This document shows, piece after piece, positions 7,738-16,431 of a stretch of DNA of 33,277 bases. The DNA is from Microbacteriaceae bacterium PS02070. Lineage in GTDB: Bacteria > Actinomycetota > Actinomycetes > Actinomycetales > Microbacteriaceae. How positions within the stretch are numbered: the stretch's first letter is position 1; every line of letters starts with the position of its first letter. The DNA is taken from the NCBI GenBank assembly GCA_029959865.1, contig JASCPE010000012.1, forward strand, positions 1-33,277, read 5' to 3'. A program made the position numbers and the translations under genes. The notes under the pieces are model-generated. The model made no database searches. It had not been told where the DNA came from and worked only from the letters and a program-made list of their open reading frames with translations.

Positions 7738-8252
7738 ACCTCGCCGCCCACCCCGGACTGTCTCGCGCCCTCACCGCGGTGCGCGGCGCCGAGATCGGCC
7801 TACTGCGCTCCGTGGCAGTGGACCTCGTCGTCGCCGACACGTCGGCGGGCGGCGGAGACGCACTCGGCATGGTCGGACCCACCGCCATCGACATCCTGCG
7901 GCGGGCGACGGGTCCCGCATCCGTCGACCTCCAGTCACACGCGACGACCGACGGCGGGGCCGTCACCTTCCTCGGACGAACCGAGCGGACCGTCGTCGTG
8001 AACGCCCACGTGTCGGTCGTCGCAGGTGCGCACCGCGAATACGTGCGGGCAACGGCCCGCGTCGTCGGCACGCACGGCTCCGTGTTCGTCGACCTCCTGC
8101 GACCAGCGCTCGACGTGCGCACCGCCACCGGGACGACCCGCGTTCCCTTCGGTGTTCCCGGGCCGGATGTCGCGCCCGGCGAGACCGCCGCGATCCTTTC
8201 CGCGATCGCCGACTCCGCGCGATCCGCACAGACCGTATCGACCACCTGGTGA
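7734..8252 (+). CDS. Small protein resembling a lone oxidoreductase C-terminal domain
   Basis: The 172-residue product has no Rossmann motif. Segments such as GLLRSVAVDLVVADTSAGGG, GDALGMVGPTAIDILRRATG and TARVVGTHGSVFVDL resemble the C-terminal substrate domain of Gfo/Idh/MocA oxidoreductases: the dimer-forming sheet, the GPTAIDIL helix and the VVGTHG strand. The gene overlaps the full-length oxidoreductase by ATGA, so the two are probably made together and may form a complex. The histidine of the usual catalytic helix appears replaced by threonine (GPTAID). It is too short to be an enzyme of this family on its own. A decayed duplicate is the main alternative, although the frame is intact and starts cleanly. 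Confidence 0.6.
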   Translation: MNLAAHPGLSRALTAVRGAEIGLLRSVAVDLVVADTSAGGGDALGMVGPTAIDILRRATGPASVDLQSHATTDGGAVTFLGRTERTVVVNAHVSVVAGAHREYVRATARVVGTHGSVFVDLLRPALDVRTATGTTRVPFGVPGPDVAPGETAAILSAIADSARSAQTVSTTW

Positions 8253-8268
8253 CGGAGGACTCAACAGC

Positions 8269-9129
8269 ATGAAGTGGATGACATTCGACGACGACGGCAC
8301 CGTGCGCCACGGATACGTCGCGGGCGATGACGTGATCGTGACCGGCGACGGCGACCTGATGGGGGTGGTGCGGGGCGAGGCCGCAACCGCCGAGGTCGGC
8401 CGCCGCCCGCTCGCGGGTGCGCGCATCCTCGCTCCGCTCCTGGCGCCCGGAAAAGTCATCGCGGTCGCCGCGAACTATCAGGAGCACGTCAAGGAAGCCG
8501 GTCACGCCTCCCGTGACCAGAAGACCGCGACGCCGCGCCTGTTCTTGAAACCGGATACCGCGATCACCGGGCCCGATGCGCCCGTCGCGCTCAACCCGAT
8601 CACGCAGCAGCTCGACTGGGAGGTCGAGATCTCGGTCGTGATCGGTCGGCAGGCGCGGGATGTGACGGTGGATGCGGCGCTGGACCACGTCTTCGGCTAT
8701 GCCACGAGCAACGACATCTCGGCGCGAAGCCTCGACCTGGGCATCGAACGCGACGGCGAGGCCTGGACGGGATTTTTCGACTGGCTGGAAGGCAAGTGGC
8801 TGGACGGATCGGCGCCGATCGGCCCGTATCTCGTCACCGCCGACGAAGTGCCCGACCCGCAGAATCTCGAACTCACGCTCGAGGTCAACGGCGAGATCAT
8901 GCAGCGCGGCAGCTCGACCGACATGGTGCACACCATTGCCGAGCTCGTCTCCTTCAGCTCGCGACTGATGACCCTCAACCCCGGCGACGTGATCATGACC
9001 GGCACGCCGTCCGGTGTCGGTGCCACCACCGGCGTCTTCCTCAAGCCCGGTGACCGCATGGTCGCCGAAGTCCAGGGACTTGGTTCCCTGGTCACCCCGA
9101 TCGTGGCGGCCGACAGCCGCCCGGAATAG
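8269..9129 (+). CDS. Fumarylacetoacetate hydrolase-family enzyme, paralogue 1
   Basis: This 286-residue protein has a short N-terminal domain (residues 1-55) and an FAH catalytic domain. Visible signatures are VIAVAANYQEHV, RLFLKPDTAITGP, the metal-binding acidic pair in LDWEVEISVVIG, GYATSNDIS and PGDVIMTGTPSGVG. The family hydrolyses C-C bonds in acylpyruvates and beta-diketo acids, or acts as a dehydratase, decarboxylase or isomerase. It commonly works late in sugar-acid and aromatic catabolism. ATG 8269 follows GGAGG at 8254-8258 at a slightly long distance. A second FAH-family gene ends the cluster. This paralogue has an insertion around ERDGEAWTGFFDWLEGKW that the other lacks, so different substrates are likely. 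Confidence 0.9.
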   Translation: MKWMTFDDDGTVRHGYVAGDDVIVTGDGDLMGVVRGEAATAEVGRRPLAGARILAPLLAPGKVIAVAANYQEHVKEAGHASRDQKTATPRLFLKPDTAITGPDAPVALNPITQQLDWEVEISVVIGRQARDVTVDAALDHVFGYATSNDISARSLDLGIERDGEAWTGFFDWLEGKWLDGSAPIGPYLVTADEVPDPQNLELTLEVNGEIMQRGSSTDMVHTIAELVSFSSRLMTLNPGDVIMTGTPSGVGATTGVFLKPGDRMVAEVQGLGSLVTPIVAADSRPE

Positions 9130-9183
9130 CAACACCGCATCACAACAAAGCAATCACCCACATCGCAACCACGAGGAGCAACC

Positions 9184-10788
9184 ATGCGAACCCGTATCGC
9201 CGCAGGCGCAGTCGCGCTCGGCCTGACCACGGCCCTGCTGGCCGGCTGCACCAGTGGCAGCACCAATGAGAGCGAAGGACCCGTCGACGACCCGACGTCG
9301 GCTAGCCTCTACCTCTACCAGAAGCCGGTCCAGTTCAACCCGCTGGCGCCGGGCCAAGGTGCCGAGCAGCTCACGATGTCGCTCGTTTACAACGGGCTGT
9401 TCAACGTCGGCCCCGACTTCGAACCGGTTCCGCGGCTCGCCGAGTCGTGGGACATGTCGGACGACGCCAAGACGTACACCTTCCACCTGCGCGACGGGCT
9501 CCAGTGGAGCGACGGCGAACCGCTTACGGCAGAGGACGTCGTCTTCACGTACAACCTGTTCGCCAACCCCGAGGTCGCCAGCGCCAACACGGCGCCGTTC
9601 CGCGGCGTCGTGGGATTCGAGGACGTGCAGTCAGGTGCCGCGGACACCGTTTCGGGCATCGTCGCGACCGATGATCAGACCGTCACGATCGAGCTGACGG
9701 ACGCGACACCTGGATTCCTCGCCTTGTTCGGCGGCGGTTACGGGATCCTCCCCGAGCACGTGCTCGGCGAGGTCGCCCCCGGCGCGATCATGGAGGACGA
9801 GTTCTTCAAGCTGCCGACAGTCAGCTCCGGGCCGTACATCATGAAGGAGTTCAACGTCGACGAGAACGTCATTCTCGAGGCGAACCCCAACTACTGGTCC
9901 GAAGTGGGCATCGATACGCTCTACCTGCAGATGCTGACGAGCGACGTCGCCACGGCCCAGTTGGCGACCGGCGAGATCGATCTCGTCCAGATCTCACCGC
10001 AGGACCTCGGCACGGTCGAAGCGCTCGACGGCGTCTCGGTCACGTCGGCTCCCTCGCCAGGCTTCCTGCGTCTTCTCGTGAACTTCAAGAAGTTCCCGGA
10101 TGAGCGCATCCGTCAGGCGTTCCTCTACGCGATCGACCGCGACGGCATCATCGCCGGCGTCCTGGGCGGAAACGGTGACGCGATCAACAGCACGATCATG
10201 ACCCCCTGGGCTCTCCCGAATGACCTCGAGAAGTACGAGTACAACCCCGAGAAGGCTGCCGAACTCCTCGCCGAGGCCGGATTCGACATGTCTCAGGAGC
10301 TCAAGATCAGCTGGATCCCGGGCACCGCGGATCGCGATGCGGCCGTTGCAGTCGTCCTCGAGAACCTGAAGACGGCGGGCATCAACGCCGTCGCCAACCA
10401 GATCGAGAGCGCGAACCAGTTGGGCATGATCGAGAACGCGGAATACGACCTGATGATCTCGGGTGGCGGAACCTACACGCCCGATCCCACGGTGTCTGCC
10501 AACGCGCTGCTCTGCGACCGCGTCTACCCAGCGGGAGGCAACACGTCGCTGTTCTGCAACCCGGAGCTCGACGCGCTGCTGAACGAGGGCGCGATCACTG
10601 CCGATCCGGACGAGCGCGCCGCGATCTACCAGGATGCGGCACGCCTCGACAACGAGCAGGTTCCTTACCTGTGGCTCTACGTGCCCTCCACACTGTGGGC
10701 CGCCAGTGACCGTCTGCAGGGGTTTGAACCGCACGGCGACTTCGCCAACGGGTTCTGGAACGCCGCAGACTGGACGGTGACGGACTGA
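9184..10788 (+). CDS. ABC importer substrate-binding lipoprotein (SBP_bac_5, peptide/nickel type)
   Basis: The 534-residue protein starts with a lipoprotein signal. MRTR is followed by a hydrophobic stretch and the lipobox LLAGC, with the lipidated cysteine at residue 22. The mature part is a family 5 binding protein with the usual segments MSLVYNGLFNVG, RLAESWDMSDDAKTYTFHLR, WSDGEPLTAEDVVFTYN and RIRQAFLYAIDRDGI. The family binds di- and oligopeptides, nickel chelates and some glycosides or opines. It should be anchored outside the membrane and deliver ligand to the two permeases downstream. A 54-bp adenine-rich gap separates it from the FAH gene, with GAGGAG before the ATG. Ligand identity is the key to the pathway and cannot be read here. 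Confidence 0.93.
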   Translation: MRTRIAAGAVALGLTTALLAGCTSGSTNESEGPVDDPTSASLYLYQKPVQFNPLAPGQGAEQLTMSLVYNGLFNVGPDFEPVPRLAESWDMSDDAKTYTFHLRDGLQWSDGEPLTAEDVVFTYNLFANPEVASANTAPFRGVVGFEDVQSGAADTVSGIVATDDQTVTIELTDATPGFLALFGGGYGILPEHVLGEVAPGAIMEDEFFKLPTVSSGPYIMKEFNVDENVILEANPNYWSEVGIDTLYLQMLTSDVATAQLATGEIDLVQISPQDLGTVEALDGVSVTSAPSPGFLRLLVNFKKFPDERIRQAFLYAIDRDGIIAGVLGGNGDAINSTIMTPWALPNDLEKYEYNPEKAAELLAEAGFDMSQELKISWIPGTADRDAAVAVVLENLKTAGINAVANQIESANQLGMIENAEYDLMISGGGTYTPDPTVSANALLCDRVYPAGGNTSLFCNPELDALLNEGAITADPDERAAIYQDAARLDNEQVPYLWLYVPSTLWAASDRLQGFEPHGDFANGFWNAADWTVTD

Positions 10789-10792
10789 TCCC

Positions 10793-11752
10793 ATGCTGAG
10801 GTCCCTCATCACACGTCTTCTCTCGAGCGTGGCCGTCTTCCTGCTCATCGCGGTGGGACTGTTCGCCCTCGTTCGCCTCGCCCCCGGCGACCCCGTCGAA
10901 ATGATGGTGCCTCCGGACGTGCTGGGTGAGGATCGAGAGGCTTACACCGCGGCGGTCCGTGACCGGCTCGGTCTCGACCAGCCGATCGCGGTGCAGTTCG
11001 TCCGGTGGTTCGGCGCGCTGATGTCGGGTGACCTCGGCTATTCCTACACGAACGGCCGGCCGGTCGGCGAGCTTCTCGCCGACCGGCTGGGCCCGACGGT
11101 CCTGCTGATGGGCAGCGCGCTCCTCATCGGGCTCATCATCGCGGTGCCCGCCGGGGTGATCGCGGCCGTGCGCCGCAACACGGTGGCCGACTACGCGATC
11201 AGCACGGTCAGCGTCATCGCGATCGCCGTTCCGAGCTTCTTCCTCGGAATGCTCGCGATCTATGTCTTCGCCGTCAAGCTCCACTGGCTGCCCTCCTCGG
11301 GAATGCACAGTGTGGGCAAAGACGGCCTCGGCGACCTGATACTCCACATGATCATGCCCGTGGGGCTGCTCGCCCTCGCGATCTCGGCCTCATTCATTCG
11401 CTATGTGCGCAGCGGCGTTCTGGAAGAGCTCGGCAAGGACTACGTCCGCACGATCATCGCGAAGGGCGGAACACCCGCCCGCGCGCTGCGCCACGCGCTC
11501 CGCAACAGTCTCATGTCGCTGATCACGGTGCTCGCGATGACGATCCCGGTCACGTTGTCGGGCGCGGTCGTGCTCGAGCAGATCTTCGCGTGGCCCGGCA
11601 TGGGGCAACTCGCGATCTACGCCCTGACCAACCGCGACTACCCCATCCTCATCGGGTTCGGCCTCTACATCGCCGTGCTCGTCCTGGTCTGCAACCTGAT
11701 CGCCGACCTGTCCTACTCGTTCATCGACCCGAGGGTGAGGACGGCACGATGA
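10793..11752 (+). CDS. ABC importer permease, DppB type
   Basis: The 319-residue permease begins with the DppB-type N-terminus, one transmembrane helix followed by RLAPGDPVEMM. It continues with about five more membrane helices. The cytoplasmic EAA loop that contacts the ATPases is seen in LEELGKDYVRTIIAKGGTPARALRHAL, and is followed by the conserved VVLEQIFAWPGMGQL. It forms the membrane channel with the DppC-type partner, whose ATG overlaps its stop codon. The start ATG lies 4 bp after the binding-protein stop. Confidence 0.93.
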   Translation: MLRSLITRLLSSVAVFLLIAVGLFALVRLAPGDPVEMMVPPDVLGEDREAYTAAVRDRLGLDQPIAVQFVRWFGALMSGDLGYSYTNGRPVGELLADRLGPTVLLMGSALLIGLIIAVPAGVIAAVRRNTVADYAISTVSVIAIAVPSFFLGMLAIYVFAVKLHWLPSSGMHSVGKDGLGDLILHMIMPVGLLALAISASFIRYVRSGVLEELGKDYVRTIIAKGGTPARALRHALRNSLMSLITVLAMTIPVTLSGAVVLEQIFAWPGMGQLAIYALTNRDYPILIGFGLYIAVLVLVCNLIADLSYSFIDPRVRTAR

Positions 11753-12657
11753 TGAAACGCCACAGTCTCCTGTCCACCTCGACGGTCAACCTCGTCGAGG
11801 TCGCCGAGACGACCTCTCCCGACAAGCTCGCGGTCCGGCGGTTCCTCCGCAACCCGACCGCCGTCGTCGGGCTGGTCATCCTGCTGATCACGGTGATCGT
11901 GAGCGTGCTCGCGCCGTGGATCAGCCCCTACTCCCCCACGGCGATCGACCTGACCGCAGTCCGCCAGCCGCCCTCGCCCGAGCACTGGCTCGGCACGGAC
12001 TCGACCGGGCGCGACGTGCTCAGCCGACTTCTCGCCGGCGGGCAGATCTCGCTGCTCGTCGGATTCTCGGCGGCCCTCATGGCCGTCGTGATCGGAACCC
12101 TCGCGGGCGTCGCCGCCGGGTGGTTCGGTGGAGCGATCGACACGATCCTCAGCCGCCTCATCGACATCATGCTTTCGGTGCCCGCCGTCCTCGTGATCAT
12201 CGTCCTCGCGGGCGTTATCGGACCGAGCGTGCCCATGCTGATCCTGGTGATCGCGTTGCTCGCGTGGGGGTCACCCGCGCGCATCGCCCGCAGTGTCGTC
12301 CTGAGCCTGCGCGAGGAGGAGTTCGTGCAGGCCGCGCGCGCCTTCGGGTCGCGCACCGGCTTCATCTTCTTCCGGCACCTCGTGCCGGGCGTGCTCCCCC
12401 CCATCGTGGTCTCGGCGACCCTGCTCGTGGCGGAAGCCGTCCTGCTGGAGTCCTCGTTGTCGTTCCTGGGCGCTGGCGTCCAACCGCCGCAGTCCAGCTG
12501 GGGAAACATGCTCAACGAAGCGCAGTCGCTGACCGTTCTGTCCTCGATGCCGTGGCTGTGGGTGCCGCCGGGCGTCATGATCGCCGTCACCGTCCTGTCT
12601 GCGATGGCGGTCGGCGACGGCATCCGCGACGCGATCGATCCTCGGAAGAACAACTGA
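11749..12657 (+). CDS. ABC importer permease, DppC type
   Basis: The 302-residue protein starts at tandem ATG codons (11749 and 11752) that overlap the upstream stop. The N-terminal segment includes FLRNPTAVVGLVILL, as in DppC/OppC proteins. It is followed by the periplasmic HWLGTDSTGRDVLSRLL signature, five further helices, and the EAA loop LREEEFVQAARAFGSRTGFI. The C-terminal SSLSFLGAGVQPPQSSWGNML motif is typical of the subgroup. It pairs with the DppB-type protein to make the channel. The family transports peptides and similar amphipathic amides. Confidence 0.93.
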   Translation: MMKRHSLLSTSTVNLVEVAETTSPDKLAVRRFLRNPTAVVGLVILLITVIVSVLAPWISPYSPTAIDLTAVRQPPSPEHWLGTDSTGRDVLSRLLAGGQISLLVGFSAALMAVVIGTLAGVAAGWFGGAIDTILSRLIDIMLSVPAVLVIIVLAGVIGPSVPMLILVIALLAWGSPARIARSVVLSLREEEFVQAARAFGSRTGFIFFRHLVPGVLPPIVVSATLLVAEAVLLESSLSFLGAGVQPPQSSWGNMLNEAQSLTVLSSMPWLWVPPGVMIAVTVLSAMAVGDGIRDAIDPRKNN

Positions 12658-12658
12658 C

Positions 12659-14320
12659 ATGACGAACGAGACTTCCCCCGCGCTGCTCGCCGTGCGCGAC
12701 ATCACCCTGGACATCTCGACCCCGCAGGGAACGGTGCGCATCCTCGAGGATGTCGCGCTCGAGATCCATCCGGGCGAGATCGTCGGCGTCGTTGGCGAGT
12801 CCGGCTCCGGCAAGAGCATGACCGCGCTCAGCGTGTTGCGCATCCTCCCTTCCGGCGCCCGCATCGTCAGCGGCAGCATCGAGTTCGAAGGCGTCGACCT
12901 GGCGTCGCTCGCGCCGAGCAAGATGCGCAGCATCCGCGGCCGCCGGATCGCCATGGTCTTCCAGGACCATATGACGACGCTTGACCCCGTCGCCTCGATC
13001 GGAAAGCAGATCGAGGAGGCCTACCTCATACACCACCCGCGTGCTTCGCGTGCGGAGGCGCGCGCGAAGGTGGTCGAGACCCTGACGCAGGTCGGTGTCC
13101 TCGACGCCTCGGAGCGGGCGAAGCAGTACCCGCACCAGTGGTCGGGCGGAATGCGCCAGCGCGCCGTGATCGCGATGGCCCTTGTCAACGACCCCGACCT
13201 CATCATCGCCGACGAGCCGACCACGGCCCTCGACGTCACCATCCAGGCCGAAATCCTCGCGCTGCTGCGCGAACTGCGCGATCGGCGGAGCCTGTCCATC
13301 ATGCTGATCACCCACGACATGGGAGTCATCGCCGACATGGCCGACCGTGTGGTCGTGATGAAGGACGGACAGGTCATGGAGACCGCCGAGACGCACGCCC
13401 TGTTCGCCGCCCCCGAGCATCCGTACACGCGCAAACTGCTGGACGCCGTCCCGCAGCCGTCGGGCACGACGTCCGAACGTGTTCCCGTGACCGAAGACGT
13501 CCCCGCCGCGCTCGAGGTGCAAGACCTCGTCGTGCAGTACAACAAGGGGTGGCGTCGCGCGGGATTCACCGCAGTGAACGGAGTCAGCTTCACCGTGCCC
13601 GCGGGCACGGTTGTCGGCCTCGTCGGCGAGTCGGGCTCGGGGAAGTCCACGATCGGAAAGGCCGTCGTCGGGCTCGCGCCGATCACCTCGGGCAGCATCC
13701 GGGTCGGCGGTGTCGCCCTGCAGGAACTGCGCGGGGCCGCCGCGCGCGCCGCACGCGAGACGTACGGCATGGTGTTCCAGGACCCCGCCTCCTCGCTGAA
13801 CCCGAGGATGACGATCGGCGAGTGCATCGCCGAACCTCTCGTGGCGCACCGTCAGTCGATGTCGCGCGCGGCGCGACGCGCGCGCGTCGTCGAACTACTC
13901 GAACAGGTGGAGCTGCCCGCCTCGTGGCGAACCCGGTTCCCCCACGAACTGTCGGGAGGCCAGCGGCAGCGCGTCGGCATCGCGCGGGCACTCGCCCTCG
14001 AACCCGAACTGCTCATCGCCGACGAACCCACCTCGGCACTGGACGTCTCGGTCCAGGCCACCGTGCTGGACGTGTTCCAGGGTCTGCAGCAGCGCCTCGG
14101 GTTCTCGTGCCTGTTCATCAGTCACGACCTCGCCGTCGTCGAACTGCTCGCGGAGAACGTCGTCGTGTTGCAACACGGCGAGATCGTCGAGCAGGGCGAC
14201 GCCCGGACGGTGCTCAACGCGCCGCAGACCGACTACACGCGCCGCCTCGTCGCCGCCGCGCCGCTCCCCGACCCCGTACGTCAGCGGGCCCGCCACCTCA
14301 CGAAGGTCACCACCGTCTAG
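12659..14320 (+). CDS. ABC importer ATPase with two fused nucleotide-binding domains (DppD-DppF type)
   Basis: This 553-residue protein carries two complete ATPase domains. The first (about residues 8-265) has Walker A GESGSGKSM, signature WSGGMRQR and Walker B LIIADEPTTALD. The second (about 280-540) has GESGSGKST, LSGGQRQR and LLIADEPTSALD. Each domain has its own Q-loop (VFQD) and H-switch (ITHD, ISHD). Fusion of the two ATPases of a peptide importer into one chain is common in actinobacteria. It starts 1 bp after the permease stop and completes the transporter. The cysteine- and proline-rich C-terminal insertion of some DppD proteins is reduced. Confidence 0.95.
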   Translation: MTNETSPALLAVRDITLDISTPQGTVRILEDVALEIHPGEIVGVVGESGSGKSMTALSVLRILPSGARIVSGSIEFEGVDLASLAPSKMRSIRGRRIAMVFQDHMTTLDPVASIGKQIEEAYLIHHPRASRAEARAKVVETLTQVGVLDASERAKQYPHQWSGGMRQRAVIAMALVNDPDLIIADEPTTALDVTIQAEILALLRELRDRRSLSIMLITHDMGVIADMADRVVVMKDGQVMETAETHALFAAPEHPYTRKLLDAVPQPSGTTSERVPVTEDVPAALEVQDLVVQYNKGWRRAGFTAVNGVSFTVPAGTVVGLVGESGSGKSTIGKAVVGLAPITSGSIRVGGVALQELRGAAARAARETYGMVFQDPASSLNPRMTIGECIAEPLVAHRQSMSRAARRARVVELLEQVELPASWRTRFPHELSGGQRQRVGIARALALEPELLIADEPTSALDVSVQATVLDVFQGLQQRLGFSCLFISHDLAVVELLAENVVVLQHGEIVEQGDARTVLNAPQTDYTRRLVAAAPLPDPVRQRARHLTKVTTV

Positions 14321-14374
14321 CACGTCCCTCACCCATCACCCGACCGAAGACCCACCAACCCAGGAGAAAACGCA

Positions 14375-15220
14375 ATGCGCATCATGACCGTCTACGCCCA
14401 TCCCGCCGACACGATCACCAACTGCGGTGGCACGCTGGCACTGCACGCGGATGCGGGTGACGAGATCGTCGCCGTGATCCTCACGCACGGCGGACGCATC
14501 CACCCCAACGTGTACGCCGAGGAAGCCCGCAAGGAGGACGCGGACCCGGCCCTCGTCGCCGCGGGACGAGCGGAGATCATCGAGAACAAGAAGGGCGAAC
14601 TGCGCCGCGCGGCCGACATCATCGGCATCGGCACGATCGAGTTCCTTGACCACGACGACGCGATCAGCGTCGTGCGCGAAGACATGGTGGATCAGGTCGC
14701 CGAACTGATCGCGAAGCACCGCCCCGACGTGATCATCGCCGACTACCCGCAGAACCCCGTCGTGACCAACTCGGCGCACACGATCGCGACGATGACGCTG
14801 ATCGCCGCGCTCGACCGCGCCGCCCAGTTCCTGAAGAACCTGGACGGGAGGGAAGAGGTCAACGTCAAGCAGGTTTTCCTGGGCGGGCTTCCCGTGCTCA
14901 CGAACGATGCGCTGTCCACGTACGGCGTCCGCAACGACCTCCTCATCGACATCACCTCGGTGGTCGGTCGGAAGATCGCGGCGATGGACTGCTTCGTCAG
15001 CCAGGGCTACGGCGGACCGTTCGCCCGCAAGCTCATCGAGGCGAGCAACGGTGAGTTCGGCCGTTGGGCGGGCGTCGCGCTCGCCGAGCCGTACGTCCGA
15101 TTCCGCAGCGAGACCCGGGCGCTGCTTCCGGTGACCGAGTATGCGGAGGCGGCCGATCCGCTCACCCGCCACGTCACTTACTCGCAGTTCGACGTGCGGC
15201 GCGAGTTCCCGCTCGCCTGA
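14375..15220 (+). CDS. PIG-L (LmbE)-family deacetylase with altered active-site motif
   Basis: The 281-residue protein has the PIG-L N-terminus RIMTVYAHPADTITNCGGTLA, followed by VAVILTHGG and IEFLDHDDA. PIG-L enzymes are zinc hydrolases that remove acyl groups from N-acetylglucosamine-type substrates or open antibiotics and mycothiol precursors. The usual motif is AHPDD: the first Asp is the general base, the second binds zinc. Here it reads AHPAD, so alanine (residue 11) replaces the base while His9 and Asp12 remain. A later histidine (residue 135, NSAHTIAT) may be the third zinc ligand. The protein may use a different base or reaction. CAGGAG precedes ATG 14375. A 54-bp gap follows the importer ATPase gene. 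Confidence 0.85.
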   Translation: MRIMTVYAHPADTITNCGGTLALHADAGDEIVAVILTHGGRIHPNVYAEEARKEDADPALVAAGRAEIIENKKGELRRAADIIGIGTIEFLDHDDAISVVREDMVDQVAELIAKHRPDVIIADYPQNPVVTNSAHTIATMTLIAALDRAAQFLKNLDGREEVNVKQVFLGGLPVLTNDALSTYGVRNDLLIDITSVVGRKIAAMDCFVSQGYGGPFARKLIEASNGEFGRWAGVALAEPYVRFRSETRALLPVTEYAEAADPLTRHVTYSQFDVRREFPLA

Positions 15221-15275
15221 TCGCAGCCTCATCCGATGCGGGGTCCGCTCGCCTGATCGCCGCGGACCCCGCATC
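15209..15275 (+). repeat. Direct repeat plus perfect 14-bp hairpin between the PIG-L and PLP-enzyme genes
   Basis: CCGCTCGCCTGATCGC occurs at 15209-15224, over the PIG-L stop codon, and again at 15245-15260. GATGCGGGGTCCGC (15235-15248) pairs perfectly with 15262-15275 around a 13-base loop. There is no T-run, so this could be an RNA-processing or partial termination signal that adjusts downstream expression. Confidence 0.7.
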
Positions 15276-15300
15276 CACCTACCCCGTCTGGAGAAACCTC

Positions 15301-16407
15301 GTGACCGCCGCCTCGGACTTCATCGGCCGCCCGATCGAGCAACTGCCGACACCGGCTGTGTTGATCGACGTGCCGACCGTGCGTCGCAACATCGCGCGGA
15401 TGGCCGACCTCGCGCAGGGCTTCGGCGTCGAGCTGCGCCCGCATTGGAAAACGAGCAAGAGCGCGCAGATCGCGCGGATGCAGGTCGACGCCGGCGCCGT
15501 CGGACTGACGGCCGCCACGGGCGCCGAGGTCGAGGCACTCGTCGCGGCGGGGTTCACGGACATCTTCTGGGCCTATCCGCCCGTGGGCCCGCACCGCGTC
15601 GCGACCGCGATGCGAGTCGCCCAGCAGGCCCGACTGATCGTCGGGGTCGACTCCGTCGCATCCGCCGCACCGCTCTCCGCGGCCGCCGCGAGCGCCGGGA
15701 TCGAGATCGAGGCCCGCCTCGAAGTCGACTCCGGGCTGGGACGCACGGGCGTAGACCCCGCCGACGCCGTCACGGCCGCGCGGGCGATCGCCGCGTTGCC
15801 GGGGCTGCGGGTGGAGGGCGTGTTCACACACGAGGGCCAGGTCCAGGGCGTGGGTGCGGATCCCGAACGCCGCACGGCGGTAGGGACGGCCGCGGGTTCA
15901 GTCCTCGCCGAGACCGCGGCGCGCATCCGTGCGGACGGACTCGAGCTGACGAGCGTCTCGGTGGGTTCGACGGCCGGCGCGCGTTCTGCCCCGGCCGTTC
16001 CCGGGATCACCGAGGCCCGCCCCGGGACGTATGTGTACGGGGACGAAAACCAGGTCGCGATCGGCACGATCGATCCGGCCGACACCGCCATGACCGTGCT
16101 CAGTCGCGTGATCAGCACCGAGCGCGGCGAGCCCGTGCTCATCGACGCCGGGATCAAGGCCATGAGCTCCGACGGCTCCATGCACGGCGATGGCCGCTTC
16201 GGCACCGTCGTCTCCCCCGGCGGGGGCGTGCTCGCCACCGGGCACGAGGAGCACGGGTTCATCCGCGGTTCGTCGCACCTGCGGGTCGGCGACCTCATCC
16301 GCATCCGACCCAACCATGCCTGCGGGCTCACCAACATGCACTCGCGCGTCTTCGCCATCGAGGACGACGTCGTTGCCGACATCTGGCCCGTCCTGGGTCG
16401 CCACTAG
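15301..16407 (+). CDS. D-serine dehydratase / D-threonine aldolase-like PLP enzyme
   Basis: The 368-residue protein has the alanine-racemase-type PLP barrel of this family. PTPAVLIDVPTVRRNIARM is followed by LRPHWKTSKSAQI, where Lys50 is the likely Schiff-base lysine. The C-terminal domain has the metal-site motif PNHACGLTNMHS (His339, Cys341). In the family, His with Cys is recalled for D-serine dehydratase and His with Asp for D-threonine or 3-hydroxyaspartate aldolases, so a D-serine dehydratase-like reaction is slightly favoured. Such enzymes act on D-3-hydroxy amino acids, giving a keto acid and ammonia, or glycine and an aldehyde. GTG 15301 follows TCTGGAGA. The neighbouring RidA would help hydrolyse the enamine/imine product of a dehydratase. 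Confidence 0.85.
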   Translation: MTAASDFIGRPIEQLPTPAVLIDVPTVRRNIARMADLAQGFGVELRPHWKTSKSAQIARMQVDAGAVGLTAATGAEVEALVAAGFTDIFWAYPPVGPHRVATAMRVAQQARLIVGVDSVASAAPLSAAAASAGIEIEARLEVDSGLGRTGVDPADAVTAARAIAALPGLRVEGVFTHEGQVQGVGADPERRTAVGTAAGSVLAETAARIRADGLELTSVSVGSTAGARSAPAVPGITEARPGTYVYGDENQVAIGTIDPADTAMTVLSRVISTERGEPVLIDAGIKAMSSDGSMHGDGRFGTVVSPGGGVLATGHEEHGFIRGSSHLRVGDLIRIRPNHACGLTNMHSRVFAIEDDVVADIWPVLGRH

Positions 16408-16431
16408 CGTCACCACGAGAAAGGAACTGCT

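Noticed and set aside
12587..13849. 420-codon minus-strand frame across the ABC ATPase gene
   Set aside because: The plus strand encodes a clear two-domain ABC ATPase; the minus frame is its shadow.
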